DNA of 64,000 bases from Epichloe hybrida (GCA_019022495.1 JAFEKR010000001.1:6758001-6822000); one strand, 5' to 3'. Numbered from the stretch's first letter, positions 1 through 13,368 are shown. Program-made: numbers and translations. The notes: a model not told the origin generated them from the sequence alone.

Positions 1-2924
1 CCGGGGCCAGTTGGTGCGAGGGGCCAAGCGCGTGGGCTCTGTCCACCAACGTTGAATAAGAGCATGGGCTGGTATAATCGTGGTAGAGGAGAAGAGGGGG
101 CGGGCGGCTTGAACGGGCCACACTCACTGACTGTCGGCCGAGTTTAATAATAGCAGGCCCAATAAGACTCTGTGCATACTATGCAGTGGGGTGTAGAAAG
201 ACCCACCTCGGACAAAGTGAACAAGTTGCATCAACCAAAGGATAGAAAGAAAGAAAAGTCTGGTGCTTCAGCTGGCCGCTCAGGATGAGGTAATACCTAC
301 GCTCCTTCCGTGCCTACCTGCCTACCTGCCTACCTACCTACCTGGTACTTGGCACTTGAATATATCATCACTACGGACTATTTGCTACGAGTCGCACCTG
401 CCGGCAAGACAAAAACGACATGGACCCGAGCAAAGCTTGGGCCAGGCGGAAAACCACCACTGGAGGGCGCATTGAGAAAGTCAGCACTTGCCATTATAGA
501 CCAGCATCGGACTGGCAAGAATTGTACGATGGGTATAAATCGCCTACGCACGTCCCTCGGCCACGCTGTGGCTCTAACCGGATCGCGCGTCGAACTCGGT
601 CGAACTCGGTCCACGAGGCTGATACCAGCCTGCGGAATACTGTACATTGGTGTAGACCTGAAACAGGTCCAGGTTTTCCTCCCGACTGCAAAACAAACAG
701 CATGACAGTGAGAGCTTCCGCCGTTCACTGACTCCAACACCGGGGCGATGGGTTGTCGTCACTGTCGTACCTTGCATGACTGACCCCGACTGACCCCCCG
801 ACTGGGCCTGGTATCTGACAAGCTTGATTCGGCATCTTGATCCGTGCGCTCCTTCATGACTCGATACGACGTCGTCTAGTCCGTACCATTCTGCAAGTTA
901 TATTCTCCGGCACACAACAACAACCACCACAAGATGATTGGCACAGTGTCCACTAACCATCTTGAGAATGACCCAGTAACTGACCAACGAGATTGATGCG
1001 CGTGGCTTGCTGCCGTCTTCTTACGAGCCAGTTGTTTGTTAGATATGACAGGACGTGCTAATTCGACTCTTTGGGCAGCCCGCCCTTTTGAGAGCACAGG
1101 TTCGTCTGGCACAACAGACAGGAAGGCTGGATCATGGTGCGACAAGTTGCAGATTTCCGAACGTTTATTTACTACCCTGTGATTGCCCCAGCCGGGTCAA
1201 TCCTCCCATGTTTGAGCTCCATTCGCTTTTAGTCAATGAGGGCGTACAGGTCGTGGGGCCCCTATAGATGGTCTTGACACGTTCCTGCTCGGCCGTTCTT
1301 TGTCAACGGCAAGTACAACGAATCGCTGAATTCGCCAAATGTCTGTGACCCCGGCCCCTATGTCTCCGCGGAAGGATGGATGATGGATTCGGTGTCGGTG
1401 GTGAACTTGTCATCGGCCTACTTGATCTTTCGCTCGTTCCCCCGGACCCACGGGCCCACGGGCCTCGACGGGTCTCTTTTTCTTTTTTCTTTTTTCTTTT
1501 TTTTCTTTTTGGTATCTTCCGGAACCGCCATCCCGCCCGAGACTTCTCGACATAATCGTAAAGTACCCCTGACTATATGTCTGTTCGCCATGCCACGGCC
1601 CATGTGTGGCTGAAAACTGAAAAGAAAAAAAAACAAGACTCGGAGTCAGAAGTACCTTGGACTGCCTGGTTCGCTCGTGAGCTTCCCAGTCGACTTTTGT
1701 TTTTCAAATCGTAAAAAGAAAAAGGGGTCAAATGTAATCCATAGTCATGAAGCCTAATGCTTTTCAGTATTACCTGCCACAAAAGCTGACCCATGGGCCA
1801 TCTGTACATGAAGCTCTCCCGATGAAACAGATGCGTCGTCCATGGCCGTCTGCTCAAAAATAAAGTATCTGCACCAGGCACGGATGGATGAATAGGTCCA
1901 CTATCAAAGTCTAGAACAAACAAGTAATCCAAAAACGGTCCAAAAAAAGAACCCCCCCCCCCCCCCCTTTTGGCATTTGACTCCATCTACTCATCATCAT
2001 CATCATCATCATCATTCAAAGTTTCACCAAATAAACACGTTCTTTACCCATTTTGGACCAAATTCCCACGCGTCGTTTCATCCAGAGGTTCACTCATATA
2101 GTAGTTAGTCCTGCCTCAAGCAACGAGTGGTATTCCCGGCATTGCATGGCGGTCGTCAGTCAACAAGGTTAGATTTGAAACGCTGATTTATGTGTTTGTG
2201 CTCGGCGAGGCCACGACGGGTTCTGCTTTTCTGAAACGTCTTGGCGGGTTTTTTTAATCCCTTTCTACGCGGAAGGGAAGGAAAGAGCCTTGTGAGGAAC
2301 GCACACGGACGCGGCAAATGTCGGCGCGTTGGGCAGTGAGGCACGGTCTTGTGGGCACGGATGAGGGAGGACCGAGACCCGGGACCGGGACCGGGAGAGG
2401 TGAGGAATGCATTGTGCATCACGCGCTGGCATTGATTATTGGAAATTTGTTGAGAAATATTGAATGGCAACATGAATCTGGGTTGAAAATGAAGACAAAC
2501 TCGAGCTGCATGCAGGGTAGGCGACCCAACTAAGGTGTCGCCTGAACCGGTGACCGAGCTCACTGACATATCACACTCATGTACGGATCCGTAATTCAAG
2601 CCCAACAGCCGATGCGCGTCATGACGGCATCGCAAAGCCTGCACCAACACCAAACGCAATGCATGATATTGTCTCGCTCTTATACAGTACGCTACAAGAT
2701 CCCCAGGTTAACCCCCCCAAATAAGTCCTCGTTTTGCCCTGATTGCCCTGCACTGTCCAAGACGGAGAGAAGAAAAAAAAAAAAGATAAACTCGTTCAAT
2801 TAGCCAAATACCCCATTCAGCACGGTGATTCAGATGAGGCTGTCCTTTCATCAATCCTTCAAATGACGTCGCTCCTGACAGAATCGGCATGTTCAAATCG
2901 TTCGAGTTCGAGTTCGCGAGTTCT
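1..2924. other. Intergenic DNA, no recognisable gene
   Basis: Normal-composition host DNA downstream of the coronin gene. Short overlapping open frames occur on both strands, but none resembles a known family and none has a convincing splice pattern. Visible simple sequence includes a pyrimidine tract at about 1,482-1,510, a run of 16 C at 1,952-1,967 and a (TCA)n run at about 1,990-2,016. The first 1.4 kb could hold regulatory DNA of a gene lying outside the window; I cannot show it. Confidence 0.6.
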
Positions 2925-5428
2925 TTACGATCGTGCCTCTTCAAGCTCCAGCTCTAGTTGTCTGATGCGCTCGCTCTGGTCTTGGGATCCAGGCGTTTTG
3001 ACCTTCTTCTTCAGCGATTCCACTTCATTCACGAGCTTGCTGATCTTGTCGTTCTGGGCGGTAATAATCTTGGTCTGGTTCTCGAGAAGCTGTTTGATAT
3101 CGTTCAAGGAGGCTTCGACCCCAACAGATGAAGTGGAAGTTGCAGGAGTGGGAGTCTTGGCAGGAGGTGCTGGTTTGACAGGCTCGGGAGCAGGCGCAGC
3201 AGCTGGCTGCATCTTGACCGGTACAGGAAGGGGCTTGGGTTCGGCGCGAGCAGTACCTCGAGGAGCTGGTCGGGAAACCTCTTCAAAGCTCGATGTCTCA
3301 TCGATATCGTCTTCTTCCTCATTGTCCTCATCGTTATCCTGGTACTTGTTGGCCATGGCTGAAATGGAGATCTTTTGATCGTTCATGGATGGTGGTGGGG
3401 TGCCACGGTTAACTGGTGCTGGCCTGGGCTCCTCTTTTGGCTCTTCTTTTTTGATAGGAGCAGGAGTGGAAGAACGAGAAGAAGAAGAGAAAGGGACAGG
3501 AGCTGGAGTAGGTTGGGCGGCTGGCTTGTGGTCAGATGGAATCTCCTTGGGCGCACCACCTTCGTAAATGCTCTCAAGATCAATCTTTGCTGGGATGCCG
3601 GTCTTGCCGTCGAGCCATTCCTGAGGTCCGACGGCAGGCTTGGTGCCAGTGGCAGGAGGAAAGATGTCTGCCTGGAAGGACTCGGCGCGACGTGGGACGG
3701 TGAAAGAGATGGGCTCAATGTAGGAGTCGCTGACGGTCTTGTAAGCGCGCATGATCTCGTTTTCTTGCACCTTTTCGCTGGCGTTAGCATTTTCCACTCG
3801 TGCTGTGTCGGTTTTTTTTTTTTTTTTCCCGCGCTTCACACGTACATTGATGCCGCGCCGGGGCAAAAAGGCAATGCCTCGCTGCGGATCAGGCGACTTG
3901 TACTCGCTGAGGAACTCAAACTTGTCGTTCTCATATTCGTAATAACGTATGTTTCCATCACTGTACACAATCAGCATCTCAATGAACCCCTCACGTCTGC
4001 GTTGCAGGAAGTCAATCTTACCCTTTGCCAGCAAGGTACAAACAGTTTGATCCTTCGTCTTTTTTTTTCTCGCCAATCCCCGTTAGTGTCTTGACCGCTC
4101 GCCAAACCCAACGAGAAGTAGTAGACTTGGAAACTCACCCCAGAACGGCATGCAGACACCAGAAATTGAATCCAACATAGTGAATCCCCCGATAGGCTCT
4201 GTTCGGCCAGGCTCCCACAAGCCGATTTGACGCTCGCTCATTCTCGAGAAACCAGTGGTGGCGAATCGATTGTGCTCTCCCATCCAAACAGCTCTGCTGT
4301 TCTTGGCGCCGCTGTGGCCGGCAGCCTCGTGAACGGCCTTTTCTTGACGAACATCCCACACTCGGATCTTCTTGTCTCGAGAGGTAGTGACAAGCATCGT
4401 GCCATTAGCATTCCACGACAGACTCTGCACAATATCAGCGTGCTTCAGAGCTAACGGGTTTTGACCAGTGCTGATATCCCAGATTTTTACTGCGAAATCG
4501 CCGGAAGCCGATGCGAGGACGTTTTGAGCAGACGGATTGAAGAGGACCTGTCCGACTTTCCTGTTGCAGCCCCATCAGGTTAGCGACCAAGACTCCTTTA
4601 TCTTCTTGTTTTCTGTTCATGCAAACGTCAAAGTCTCGTCGTACCTCGAGTGCCCAGCAAGCTTGCTCACGGGTGACACATCGGTAATCTCCTCTGCGTC
4701 AGTATACAGCGTAAAATTCTCGGGAACCTCCCACAGAAAGACCTTGCCGTCCTCGGAAGCGGAAGCAATCACACGGTCATTGAAAGGATTCCTGTATACA
4801 TGGGAGCCCAACAACATGTCAGCCAAGAGACTACATGGTCATGGTGAGGTTACGCACCAGTCCGTGTCGAGAACCGTGGCTGTATGTCCCCGAAACAGGG
4901 GAATTTGATCCGGCAGCTTGCCCCTCTCGTTCAAGGGAATGACGGCAAAGGCGCCACCGCCGGAGGAATCCCAATTGACGGACAAATATTCGGGATTGAC
5001 CTGCGCAAAAGACCTTGTTAGCCCATCAGGGTGTGCTTCAAACATCACATCGCCTTCTCATCTCGTATTATCTGCAAGTCCGACACAGCCGATTCGTTGC
5101 CGCAAACACACAAAGGCGCGCTCATGGAAGCGGGGGGGGGGGGGCGGAAGTCGACGAAGTGACGTGTTTCGTTGGTTACTTCGCACCTTGACTAGATTCG
5201 TATCCCATGCATTGCGACTGATGTGCAAGTTGTCGTAGCAAAACTCTTTTCTCGTAGGCTTCCCAAAGACGTGGCCTGTCAATCAGTGCAACATGTCAGC
5301 CAATGCCGCCTTGCCATGGCTATGTAGCTTCTGCGACGAGAAGGGAGGGGGGCACGCGACGCGAGACGTGGATAAGAAGAGCGAGCATACGTACGGTATT
5401 TGGAAGCCCGGACGAATCGGCCGGCCAT
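2925..5428 (-). CDS. CRN1: Coronin, actin-binding WD40 protein
   Basis: Coronin binds F-actin and regulates the Arp2/3 complex at cortical actin patches. Eight exons on the minus strand keep frame throughout: 5395-5428, 5187-5275, 4858-5000, 4645-4791, 4139-4560, 4022-4058, 3846-3960 and 2925-3770, giving 610 aa, usual for fungal coronins. The start MAGRFVRASKYR is the family N-terminus. WD40 repeats fill roughly residues 1-400, with VLDTDWNPFNDRVIASAS, SGDFAVKIWD and SRDKKIRVWD. A conserved stretch (GSNCLYLAGKGDGNIRYYEY) and a Pro/Ala/acidic linker follow, ending in a C-terminal coiled coil (about 555-608) expected to trimerise. The 37 bp exon 6 is needed to restore the conserved stretch. 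One intron holds a T-run of about 16 on the plus strand (3,812-3,827) and another a run of 10 G at about 5,131-5,142. Splice sites are inferred by hand; identity is very secure. Confidence 0.93.
3771..3845 (-). other. CRN1 intron with homopolymer tract
   Basis: This 75 bp intron begins GTACGTGTG, has a canonical GCTAAC branch-point sequence and ends AAAAG. Its sense strand has a long A run. Without removing it the frame stays open but inserts about 25 lysine-rich residues in the middle of the conserved coronin core, so a naive gene caller would keep it as coding. Confidence 0.8.
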
Positions 5429-6473
5429 GATGTAGCAACTTGGTGCTGCAGCGCAGCGTAAGGACTCGGACAGGTCGGGGAGGGTAGTTTGGGTGCAAAC
5501 AAGATTCAATGGGAGGGGAGGTTGAAGGGGAGGTTGAAGGGGGAAGCAGAGAGCCGAGTGTGATGCTTCGTGCGTGTTTCCGTCGGAGAGGTGTCAGTTG
5601 GGATGGGAATGTAACCTGACGCACGCAACGCAGCAAGTTGGCAAGGTGGTGAGGCTACGGGCAGTTTTTAGTTTTTAGGGGTCAACTGGTGGTGGGCTAC
5701 AGCCTACAGGGCCAGGACTGGGCAGCACTGTGCACAGCAAGCACGAGGGGGCGGGGGCGGGGGCGGCGGCTGAGGGTGGTTACCATTGGACGCTCAGGCT
5801 CTTATTCGGGGCTTTTACGTATCTGCGCAACAGAGCCAGCTTGCCGCGCATCACTGCAAGCAGTGTGAGATGTGGCAGATGTGGCAGATGTGGCAGATGT
5901 GGCAGATGTGGCCAGGCCAGGGGGGACCAGTTGACCTCTCACGTGATCCTGTCCCGTGTCGACTTCATACAACTCCACAACCAGGACTATTCTCAGTCAG
6001 GCATGATGACGAATAGCTTTTTATGAGAATCAATTCTTTTTCATTATGAACCTTCATAGACCAGTACATGCTTCATACATAGAATTCCGAATCGGTAATG
6101 CCAACTACAAGGGAAAAAAACAACAACAAAAGAAACACCGGCGACGCCGTTTAAAATTTCCGAGATTGCGCATACCTCTCGTAGAAATAAGAAATCATTG
6201 CACTCACTCCCGTCCTGCGAAATGTGAAATAATAATGATGCAAGAGTACACAGAAAAAAATGCCAATGTGGTGGGGGAGGGCAAGCTGCCTCAATAAAAC
6301 GCTAAACGCGCAAAGCTTCATAACCGTAGCCTGGCCTGTGTCGTGAGACATGTGAGCGAGTCTGCGTCTTCGTTGATTCATGCCGTGCGTGTCCATCCAT
6401 ACACCTCAAAAACCACGCCAGGGAAAATATAGAACAAAGGTGAAGAGAAGAGTCAAGAGGAGAGAAGAGGCGT
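5429..6473. other. Intergenic region between CRN1 start and BUD4 stop
   Basis: About 1 kb holding the CRN1 promoter and 5' leader and the BUD4 3' region. A short tandem repeat of five GATGTGGCA-type 9-mers lies at about 5,869-5,914. The open frames that cross it are low-complexity artefacts of that repeat. No gene is visible. Confidence 0.6.
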
Positions 6474-9400
6474 CTATGAGCAGGCGCTCTTTGGGCGCGA
6501 GTGCGCGCGTCGACCCTCTGCTTTGCGGCGAAGCTGTTCTTCCCGCTTGAGGACAATGTCACACCACTTCGCTCGGGAACGGGTTCCGTTGCTCTCATCG
6601 ACAGGGCCGGCTCTTCCAACCACGTCAGACAGGATTACCATCCAGCCTTCCTTGTCCTCTGCAGTGTCGGCGTAAAAGTCAATCACCTCTCCGTTATTGA
6701 AGCGGATTCGGAAACCCTCTTCGACAAACATGTATCCTTCTTCTTCCTCGGCAAAAGCAGAACGCCGACGTTTGCCGCCTCTGCCAGTCGTCTCCGCCTC
6801 TGTCAAAGCTCTCTTGTCATCAATGAGCCTCTTGGCATTGGACAGATTGATGGTGGCTCGTGGCTGTCGGGTTGCCTCGTGATAGGCTGTCAACTTGGAG
6901 CCAACAAGCTTGAAATATCTTCGGCGCCAGTACTATCGATTCATCGTGTTAGTTCGTCTTGCCATTGCGTTCTTGCGTTCCTTCCTGCACAGGATTTGTC
7001 TACTTACGGGACAGTCACCACCCTGCTGGCTCAAGTGGCCCTCCCAGTTGCGGGACAGCCTCTCCTCAGCAGCCCTGAGTTCTCGGACACAAGAATTCAT
7101 GCTCTTGGGCATATCGTCATCCGTTGCATCTTTGGGTCGAGGAACAAAGAGCAGCTGAAGCTCTAGTTTCCCAATCTTGTACGGAGCGCGGCGGACGACA
7201 GCCGTTGCAGCGTTTCCTCGCTTGCTCTTGACGCTGGACGCGAAGCTCTCCTCTTCGGTGGCCCATTCATTGAAGCAGGCAACTTCAGCCACATAAGGCC
7301 GACCAAAGCAACGGTGCTCATGCTCCTTCAGACAAACGTACGACCGGGCAAAACTACCGTCGTCGGCTGACAGGGGAGACAGGAGCTCGTAGCCCGATGG
7401 AGCTCCGTTTCGTTGTCGTGCAAGGGCCTCCTCCCTTTGCTGACGCTCCTCCTCCCTTTGCCTCTGATCCATCTCCCTGCGTTTCCTGGGAGAGGCGAAG
7501 ACGCGGCTAAAGGTCGAGGTCTTGGTCTTGGTGGGCTTACTCGCCGCCTGCGCAGTCAAATAGGCTGGCTTTTCCAGCTTGACATTCAGCGTCAGCTGAA
7601 ATTCCAGATCGTTGGGCACGACAAGCTCAAACTCCTGGCCTATAGGGGCGTTTCTAGCCAGCTCAAGCCAAGCCGTTGTCACACAATGGACGCCGTTGTC
7701 CAACGTAAGACTGAACCAAGTGCGCTCATTCTTGGGGAGCGGAAGATCCAAATCCTTCACCCCCATAACCTTGACAAAGAGACGGCCCCTCTCGCCGCTG
7801 TCAATGGTGGCTGCTTCGGACTGCACATCTTCCTCGGTTGCTCGATGGACTGTAGTAGCGTTGCTTTCGCGTCCAGGCAGCGGCGGAACGGCACCATTGG
7901 TGCCGGTCGCACGCTTGCGAGTGCTTCGTGGGCGAGGCCCTGCATTCCACGGCTCGACCACCCATGACTCGGGTCGATTCTGCTTGACAGGCGAATTCTG
8001 AGCGGATCTGGCTCTCGAGTGCTCATCGCCGTCCTTGTCACTGGCCGTAATGACCTTGGTATTCTGTCTCATCAGGTAACCGCGCTTCTGTGCCTCAATC
8101 ACTCGCTCAAAATCTTGATCAAGACTGAGACCCATGTCAATATCCAAGGTAAGGCTGCGGTTCTTGAAGCTCGGGTGGCGCATGACGTAGTCGTCTGGGC
8201 CCAAGACCTGCTCAGTGCCCATGTCCCTTGACTCTCGGTTGCGGTGTTTTTGAGGAATAGGTGGCACAATGGGAACCTCTTGGCTGACCTGCCGGCGAGC
8301 CTCTCGCATGGCGGCGAGATCCGAGGGCGTATTGGACAGACGGGTTTTGAGCTTGGCTCCTGGAGCCTTTATCGTTGCAATTCTCTCGGGAATAGCAGGA
8401 GATTCCAGCCCTTCCTCTTCAGGCACAGAGTGGTGAATGACTGAGTCGGGCGTACCGGGCTCTTCCGAGTACTCTTCCTCATCAGGCTCGCCCCAACCAC
8501 TGCCGTCGTATTCAGGCTTTGATAACCGTCGAGTAGGCGTAGCAGGTCGTTTGGCTGGCTCAAGAGTGTCTTGGACTGCTGTCTCGGTCTTTTGATCCTT
8601 CGCTAGGTCGTTGACGGGGGCCGGCGAGATGTAGGGATCGTCGGCGTCATCGAGTCCGAGGCCAGTCGAGGAAACGTCAAGTTTGAGATAATGCAGTGGA
8701 GACGTTTGCTTTACTGAAATTTGTTCCTCAGTCTTTGGTGTGACCTCAATCTGCTCTTGATAAGAGTGTTGTTGATCACGGCATTCCGGATCAAGCACTT
8801 CGTCCTCCTCATCGCCGGCTAGAGTCTCCTCGTCTTGTTCATACTCCGAAACATCATCGTCATTCTCTTCAGTATCCCTTGTTATGATGACGCTGTCTTC
8901 CTGCTGGTACTCATCTTCGTCATCGACCAGAGAGTCTTCCGTGGACGGAATAGGCACGTCAGGGTCCAGATCCATGACGGATCCCTCGGGGTCATGCAAG
9001 AAGCCACGCTGAGGGCTAGGACCAGGAGGCGAGAAGAGATACTCGGATCCTTCTTCAGTGGGACCGTTGCCATTGACGCGGCGCATGATGGATTCTCGTG
9101 AGATCTTTGGTGGAATCTGAAAGTCCAGACCAGAGATGTCTCCAATGGTATCGTCAGCCTCGAGAGCCTCCGCAGCCGTCTCTGATCCAGCCTCGGAGTG
9201 CGGTGTTGAGCCTCGTTCACGGCCATTTCCTCGTCGCAGTCTGCGCTCCCGCTGTTGCTCAGCGGCAGACTTGGCGGCAGACTTGGCGTCAGTGTCGTCC
9301 GAGAGCATCATGAGTTTCAAACGCTCCTCGAGCGTCATCTTGTGACTGCCTATATTTTGAATATCGGACTTGGATGTAGAGGCTGGCGGTGGAGGAGGTA

Positions 9401-10840
9401 AGCTTCGATGCGAGCCACCCAGCATTCTCTCTGCTGTGGCAGACAGACCGGGCGAAGCTCTGGCAGACCCTGTAGATCCGCGTCTGGCGTGTCCAGCGCC
9501 AGGTAGAGGGGGCAATGGCCTATGATCTCCGTTCGAGTTGGCCGAGTCAGAGCGCTTGTTTGTAGGAGTCGTGCGGCCACCTGTCGCCATCACGGGGGCC
9601 TTCTCCGGCATCGGGCTGCCTTGGTATTTGTCGGTAATTTCTCCCCGATGGACCACGGGACACTCGCCGCGCCAGTCATCAGGTCCAACGACGGGAGTCT
9701 TGTCAGTGTCTTCCAATGACTCGTCAAAGCTCTCGTCTATATCAACACGGGCGGGATCGTAGAGATCCTCGTCGTCGTCTTCAACGGATTCGTAGCTGCC
9801 TTCTCGCGAATTGGTTCCAATAGAGGAGAGGTCAGGTGTGGCCATCTCATACTCGTTGATCTGAGGCGGTGCAGCGTCAAAAGTGACACTCTTGGGGTGG
9901 CGGAGCAAGTAGCGAGGGTCCGAAAAGTTGTCCTCACCCAACGATGAGTGGCCGGACCAAGTTCCGGCCGCTGGATCAAATGTATTCTTGGTAAATTTTG
10001 TGGGAGAAAGAGAAGACTTTGTCGGCGATGCTTGATCTTTTCTCGGTGCCCTTGTTGATTTTTCAGTAATCTCGGGCAGTTGTGGCGAGACCTTGGATGG
10101 GCTCATAATCGACAGGCTCGACCTATTGTCGAAATCTTGGTGATCTGAGTCTGAAGAGCGAAAGCTGGCGGAGCTTGATGAAGAACTCAAAACGCTTCCT
10201 TGGACCTTGGAGAGGGGTCTTTCGATGTGCGGAATCCGAGTAGGATCATATTCTTGCTTCTGTTCAAGTGCTAAAATGTTGCTGTTCTTGACGCGGGATG
10301 CTCTTTGGAGGCGCTCAATGGAAGAACGACGATTTGGCGATGGCGAACCGGTGAGGCCCCCATGGTGCATATTCTCAGTGTTCCGATTTTTCCAGAAGAG
10401 GCGAGGCGAAGTGGAAGAATCAAGAGGTGAAGACTGGAATGGCGAAGAGTCGTTGCCAGGCAGCGCAGCTTTCTGTATCACGAGTCAGCCCCCACAGTCG
10501 GCGACGAAGGTGTACACCAGAGAGCATTTCAGATCCCATGAGTGGTTCGGGACCATGCGAGAGACAAACAAAACATTCGGGACGGCAGTCTGGCATCATT
10601 GCAAGGAACAAGTTGGGACCTACCTTGGAAGAATTCGTGTGCCAGCTCGGCGAGTTTCGCCTCTTTTCGCTAGGGGAAATCTCGCTCAAAGGACGAGGTA
10701 GATTGCTTGCCATCTTCCTGGTTGGCGAAGAGGACGGTGTGTTCTTGGAGATGCGAAGGGGATGCACCTGTGATCTGAGCGTCAGTATGGTTCGCGGGGG
10801 GGACAAAAAGTAAGATCTGTCATACCGGCTCGGAGGCCAT
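6474..10840 (-). CDS. BUD4: Bud4-like anillin-related septation protein with C-terminal PH domain
   Basis: Bud4/anillin-type proteins scaffold septins and the contractile ring at septation sites. Four exons on the minus strand, 10826-10840, 10624-10767, 7008-10472 and 6474-6932, keep frame and give 1,360 aa. The tiny first exon encodes MASEP and joins VHPLRISK, a common start for this family. Most of the protein is low-complexity, Ser/Pro-rich and acidic, with signs of disorder. A folded region near residues 940-1,030 (GRLFVKVMGVKDLDLPLP) looks C2/anillin-like. The last exon opens with YWRRRYFKLVGSKLTAYHEA, the start of a PH domain (about 1,209-1,330), which in this family binds phosphoinositides. 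The intron before it (6,933-7,007) has good GT and TAG signals. The alternative name is simply anillin-like PH protein; the symbol rests on architecture, so orthology is probable rather than proved. Confidence 0.85.
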
Positions 10841-12336
10841 GGTGATCACAGCTTGGGGGGGGGGGGTCGTTCAGGTGTTGCAGAACCGAACAGCACAGGA
10901 ATGTGTGAGACTCAGCGATGGTCCGAAAATGGGTTGATTTGGTGGTTTGGAATGCTGCGAGGGACTTGGCGTCATGAAATGGGCCCAAAAAGACCTGCAG
11001 CGAGGGAGTTCCCGTCGGCTTCCAACGAGAACTCGATCTGGGCGACTGAGCACAAGACGCGAAAAATGGGCAAAGACTCGATTTTGCGAGCAGGCTGGGT
11101 CAAGCGAGCACAAAGAACCGTCTGTGCAAAGGAAAGCGCACAATCTACACCAGCTCTTCACGACGATGGTCGGAAGAGAAATAACGACGGCTGTGTTGTT
11201 GCGTTGTTGACGGAAAGAGGGACGCCATGTCGCGGGTGGGAGTGTTTAAGGAATGCTCTTCACAGCCATCATCAATTGGCAAGGATCGTGATTGGCTCCG
11301 AGGCGATAAACAGTGCGATAAAGCTCGAGGAGTGGTTGTCAGGGAAACAACGACGACCCCTCGGCTCTCAGGGCTCTGTGACATGCGCTTCCGTATTACG
11401 GAATCCCTCTCCCACGCGCAACTGAAGGATGCGCTAACTTAATAAACCGCGTGTGGCTGCAGACGCTGAAGCCAGTCAGCTGCCCAGCTCGCACAGCGGG
11501 GGCTTGGCTCTGGCTCGTTTCTTCTGCAGGCGATAAAGAGTCGCCATGGCAGCAGCAAGCCGGGGTCCGAGACGCTAAGGAACACGAAACAATGGGCCTG
11601 GAAACCAACCCAGACTCTCTCTCTCAAACCAACCTTTGTTGACGTAATAAGTCGGCCGTTATCGGCCGTCAAGTCTCTCTGACAGCAACCAACGATGTTC
11701 GCTCGGCTTCCTCCATGCACGTCATGACCGATTCATCGGAATTGTCCAAAGCTGGAACAGCGCCAGACTACGAGAGTGAGTGAGTAGCTGAGTACACCGG
11801 ACTATCACATATGGTCAATTCATCGAAGCTCGTGTATCGGATCGGGCACCCCAGACTCGCCGCCGCTTGGCTGAGCTCGCTTGTTGTGGACGAGCAGGTA
11901 TCACGGCATGTCGTCTGATAGGTCGTTCCGCGGTCTTTTTCTTTTCTTTTTTTAAAACATCTATCCCAGACCATGCCACCGTCCAGGGTTGTACGGAACA
12001 CAAAAATAGTTCTCGGAAGGGGGCGGTATTGCCAGGCATGTGCGGATATTGATTCGCGCGCCCTTCACACAGTCCATTTGTTGTTCCTTGGCCAACCGGC
12101 TCCGAGTGCTGTTTCATCTTGGAAGAAGAATAGGGAACTACTCCGTGCAATAAACCAACCAACAATGCCATTGAAAGGCCAAAACACCACGAGGCAACAA
12201 TGTCTGTTGTTGTTCGAATTCTCTGCTGTGTCTCACTGGCAGTCTGCTCATTGCGTCCGATGTGATCAGACGCACCTTTTCGCACCTCACGCACCGTAGA
12301 ATGTGATGTGAAGGAAGCCAAGTCATCCCATCATGG
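10841..12336. other. Intergenic region between BUD4 start and HIS6 stop
   Basis: About 1.5 kb that must contain the BUD4 promoter and leader. A run of about 12 G sits at 10,855-10,866, just upstream of the BUD4 start. Several frames of 60-190 codons are open on both strands, but they overlap one another and show no recognisable domain, so I do not call a gene. Confidence 0.6.
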
Positions 12337-13368
12337 TCACCTTATATTGCCTAGACCAAAACCCAATTGCTGCCGTTGATTCCACGCCACGCAATCATCA
12401 AACTTGACACCATTTCCCCCAAAGCAATCCAATGCACTGCCAATCGTGAGATCTACCTTGCCCCCGCTGAGCCTCTTGACCAGTTCCAAATCCTCCAAAT
12501 GCCTCCCCCCACCAGCATACGTGACGGGGATAGAACACCACTCTGCCAACCGCTCCACCAACTTCTCATCGATGCCATTTTGCAGGCCCTCATTGTCAGC
12601 TGCATGGATGAGAAACTCGGAGCAGTGTGGCTCCAGGGACTGAATCGACTCTGCAGAGAAAGAATACATCGTGGTCAGTCCATCGCCCATCGCCCATCGT
12701 CCATCGTCCATCTTCCCTTTTCCCCCGCTAGCCTGGCCGAGTGCGAGACACGGCGAGCGATTGCAACAAAGACGGACGCTCTTACCTCGGTTGACTTCCA
12801 TGTCCGTCAAGGTCTGCCATTTGTTCATGGCGACATACCATGAATCATCTCCGCGACGACGACAGCTGAGGTCAATGACCAGCTTGTTCTTGTCACCGCC
12901 CAGGGCTTCGAGGACGGCGTCCAACCTCGGTTGGCTGAAGTGTCCCTCCGGGAACAGAAATGATGTGATGATGACCTGATGCCCCGTGAGTAGATGCATC
13001 TCCCGGTTGGACAACCGAGCGCGAGCGCGACCGCGATGGAGCCAAGTTCCCCTTGTATCAAAACTCACTTTGGATGCGCCCGCCTCCATCCACTCCCTCG
13101 CATTCTCGTCGTTGATCCCACCGCCAACTTGCAGATGACCCGGCCACGCCAGCAACGCTTGCTTCGCGGGCTCGGTGTTTCCCGGGCCCAGCATGATGAC
13201 ATGGGAGCCTTCGAGCGAATTGTCTCTGTACAATCGCGCAAAGTGCCATGGCGGATGTTGTGACACATGGTTGGTCTGCAGGGCTGACGATGAGCTGTCG
13301 AGCGTCCCGCCGACAATCTGCTTGACCTGTCCGGCGTGAAGGTCTATACACGGTCGAAACCGAGTCAT
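12337..13368 (-). CDS. HIS6: Phosphoribosylformimino-AICAR ribotide isomerase, histidine biosynthesis
   Basis: The enzyme catalyses the Amadori-type isomerisation of ProFAR to PRFAR, the fourth step of histidine synthesis, in the cytosol. Three exons on the minus strand, 13069-13368, 12786-12975 and 12337-12650, give 267 aa, the usual size of a HisA/HIS6 TIM barrel. Visible family features are the N-terminal [18 protein letters not shown] with the catalytic Asp, [27 protein letters not shown] and the C-terminal [13 protein letters not shown] phosphate-binding loop. Both introns (93 and 135 bp) are multiples of three with no in-frame stop, so the unspliced frame is fully open. They are recognised because they interrupt the barrel with unrelated residues and have GTGAGT..CAG and GTAAGA..TGCAG ends. 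A run of 26 A lies about 150 bp upstream of the start. Confidence 0.95.
   Translation of the reverse strand: MTRFRPCIDLHAGQVKQIVGGTLDSSSSALQTNHVSQHPPWHFARLYRDNSLEGSHVIMLGPGNTEPAKQALLAWPGHLQVGGGINDENAREWMEAGASKVSFDTRGTWLHRGRARARLSNREMHLLTGHQVIITSFLFPEGHFSQPRLDAVLEALGGDKNKLVIDLSCRRRGDDSWYVAMNKWQTLTDMEVNRGKSVRLCCNRSPCLALGQASGGKGKMDDGRWAMGDGLTTMYSFSAESIQSLEPHCSEFLIHAADNEGLQNGIDEKLVERLAEWCSIPVTYAGGGRHLEDLELVKRLSGGKVDLTIGSALDCFGGNGVKFDDCVAWNQRQQLGFGLGNIR

Noticed and set aside
2156..2659. 167-codon minus-strand frame downstream of coronin
   Set aside because: Low-complexity composition and no family resemblance; likely chance.
2743..4094. Long plus-strand frames opposite coronin
   Set aside because: Antisense shadows of the Pro/Ser/acidic-rich coronin linker and WD40 exons.
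5730..6026. 98-codon frame with Gly/Arg/Cys repeats between CRN1 and BUD4
   Set aside because: Created by the GATGTGGCA tandem repeat; no start context or homology.
7413..8001. Long plus-strand frames opposite BUD4
   Set aside because: Antisense shadows of a long low-complexity coding exon.
10853..11425. 190-codon plus-strand frame upstream of BUD4
   Set aside because: No recognisable domain, overlaps several other open frames, and occupies the promoter region of BUD4.
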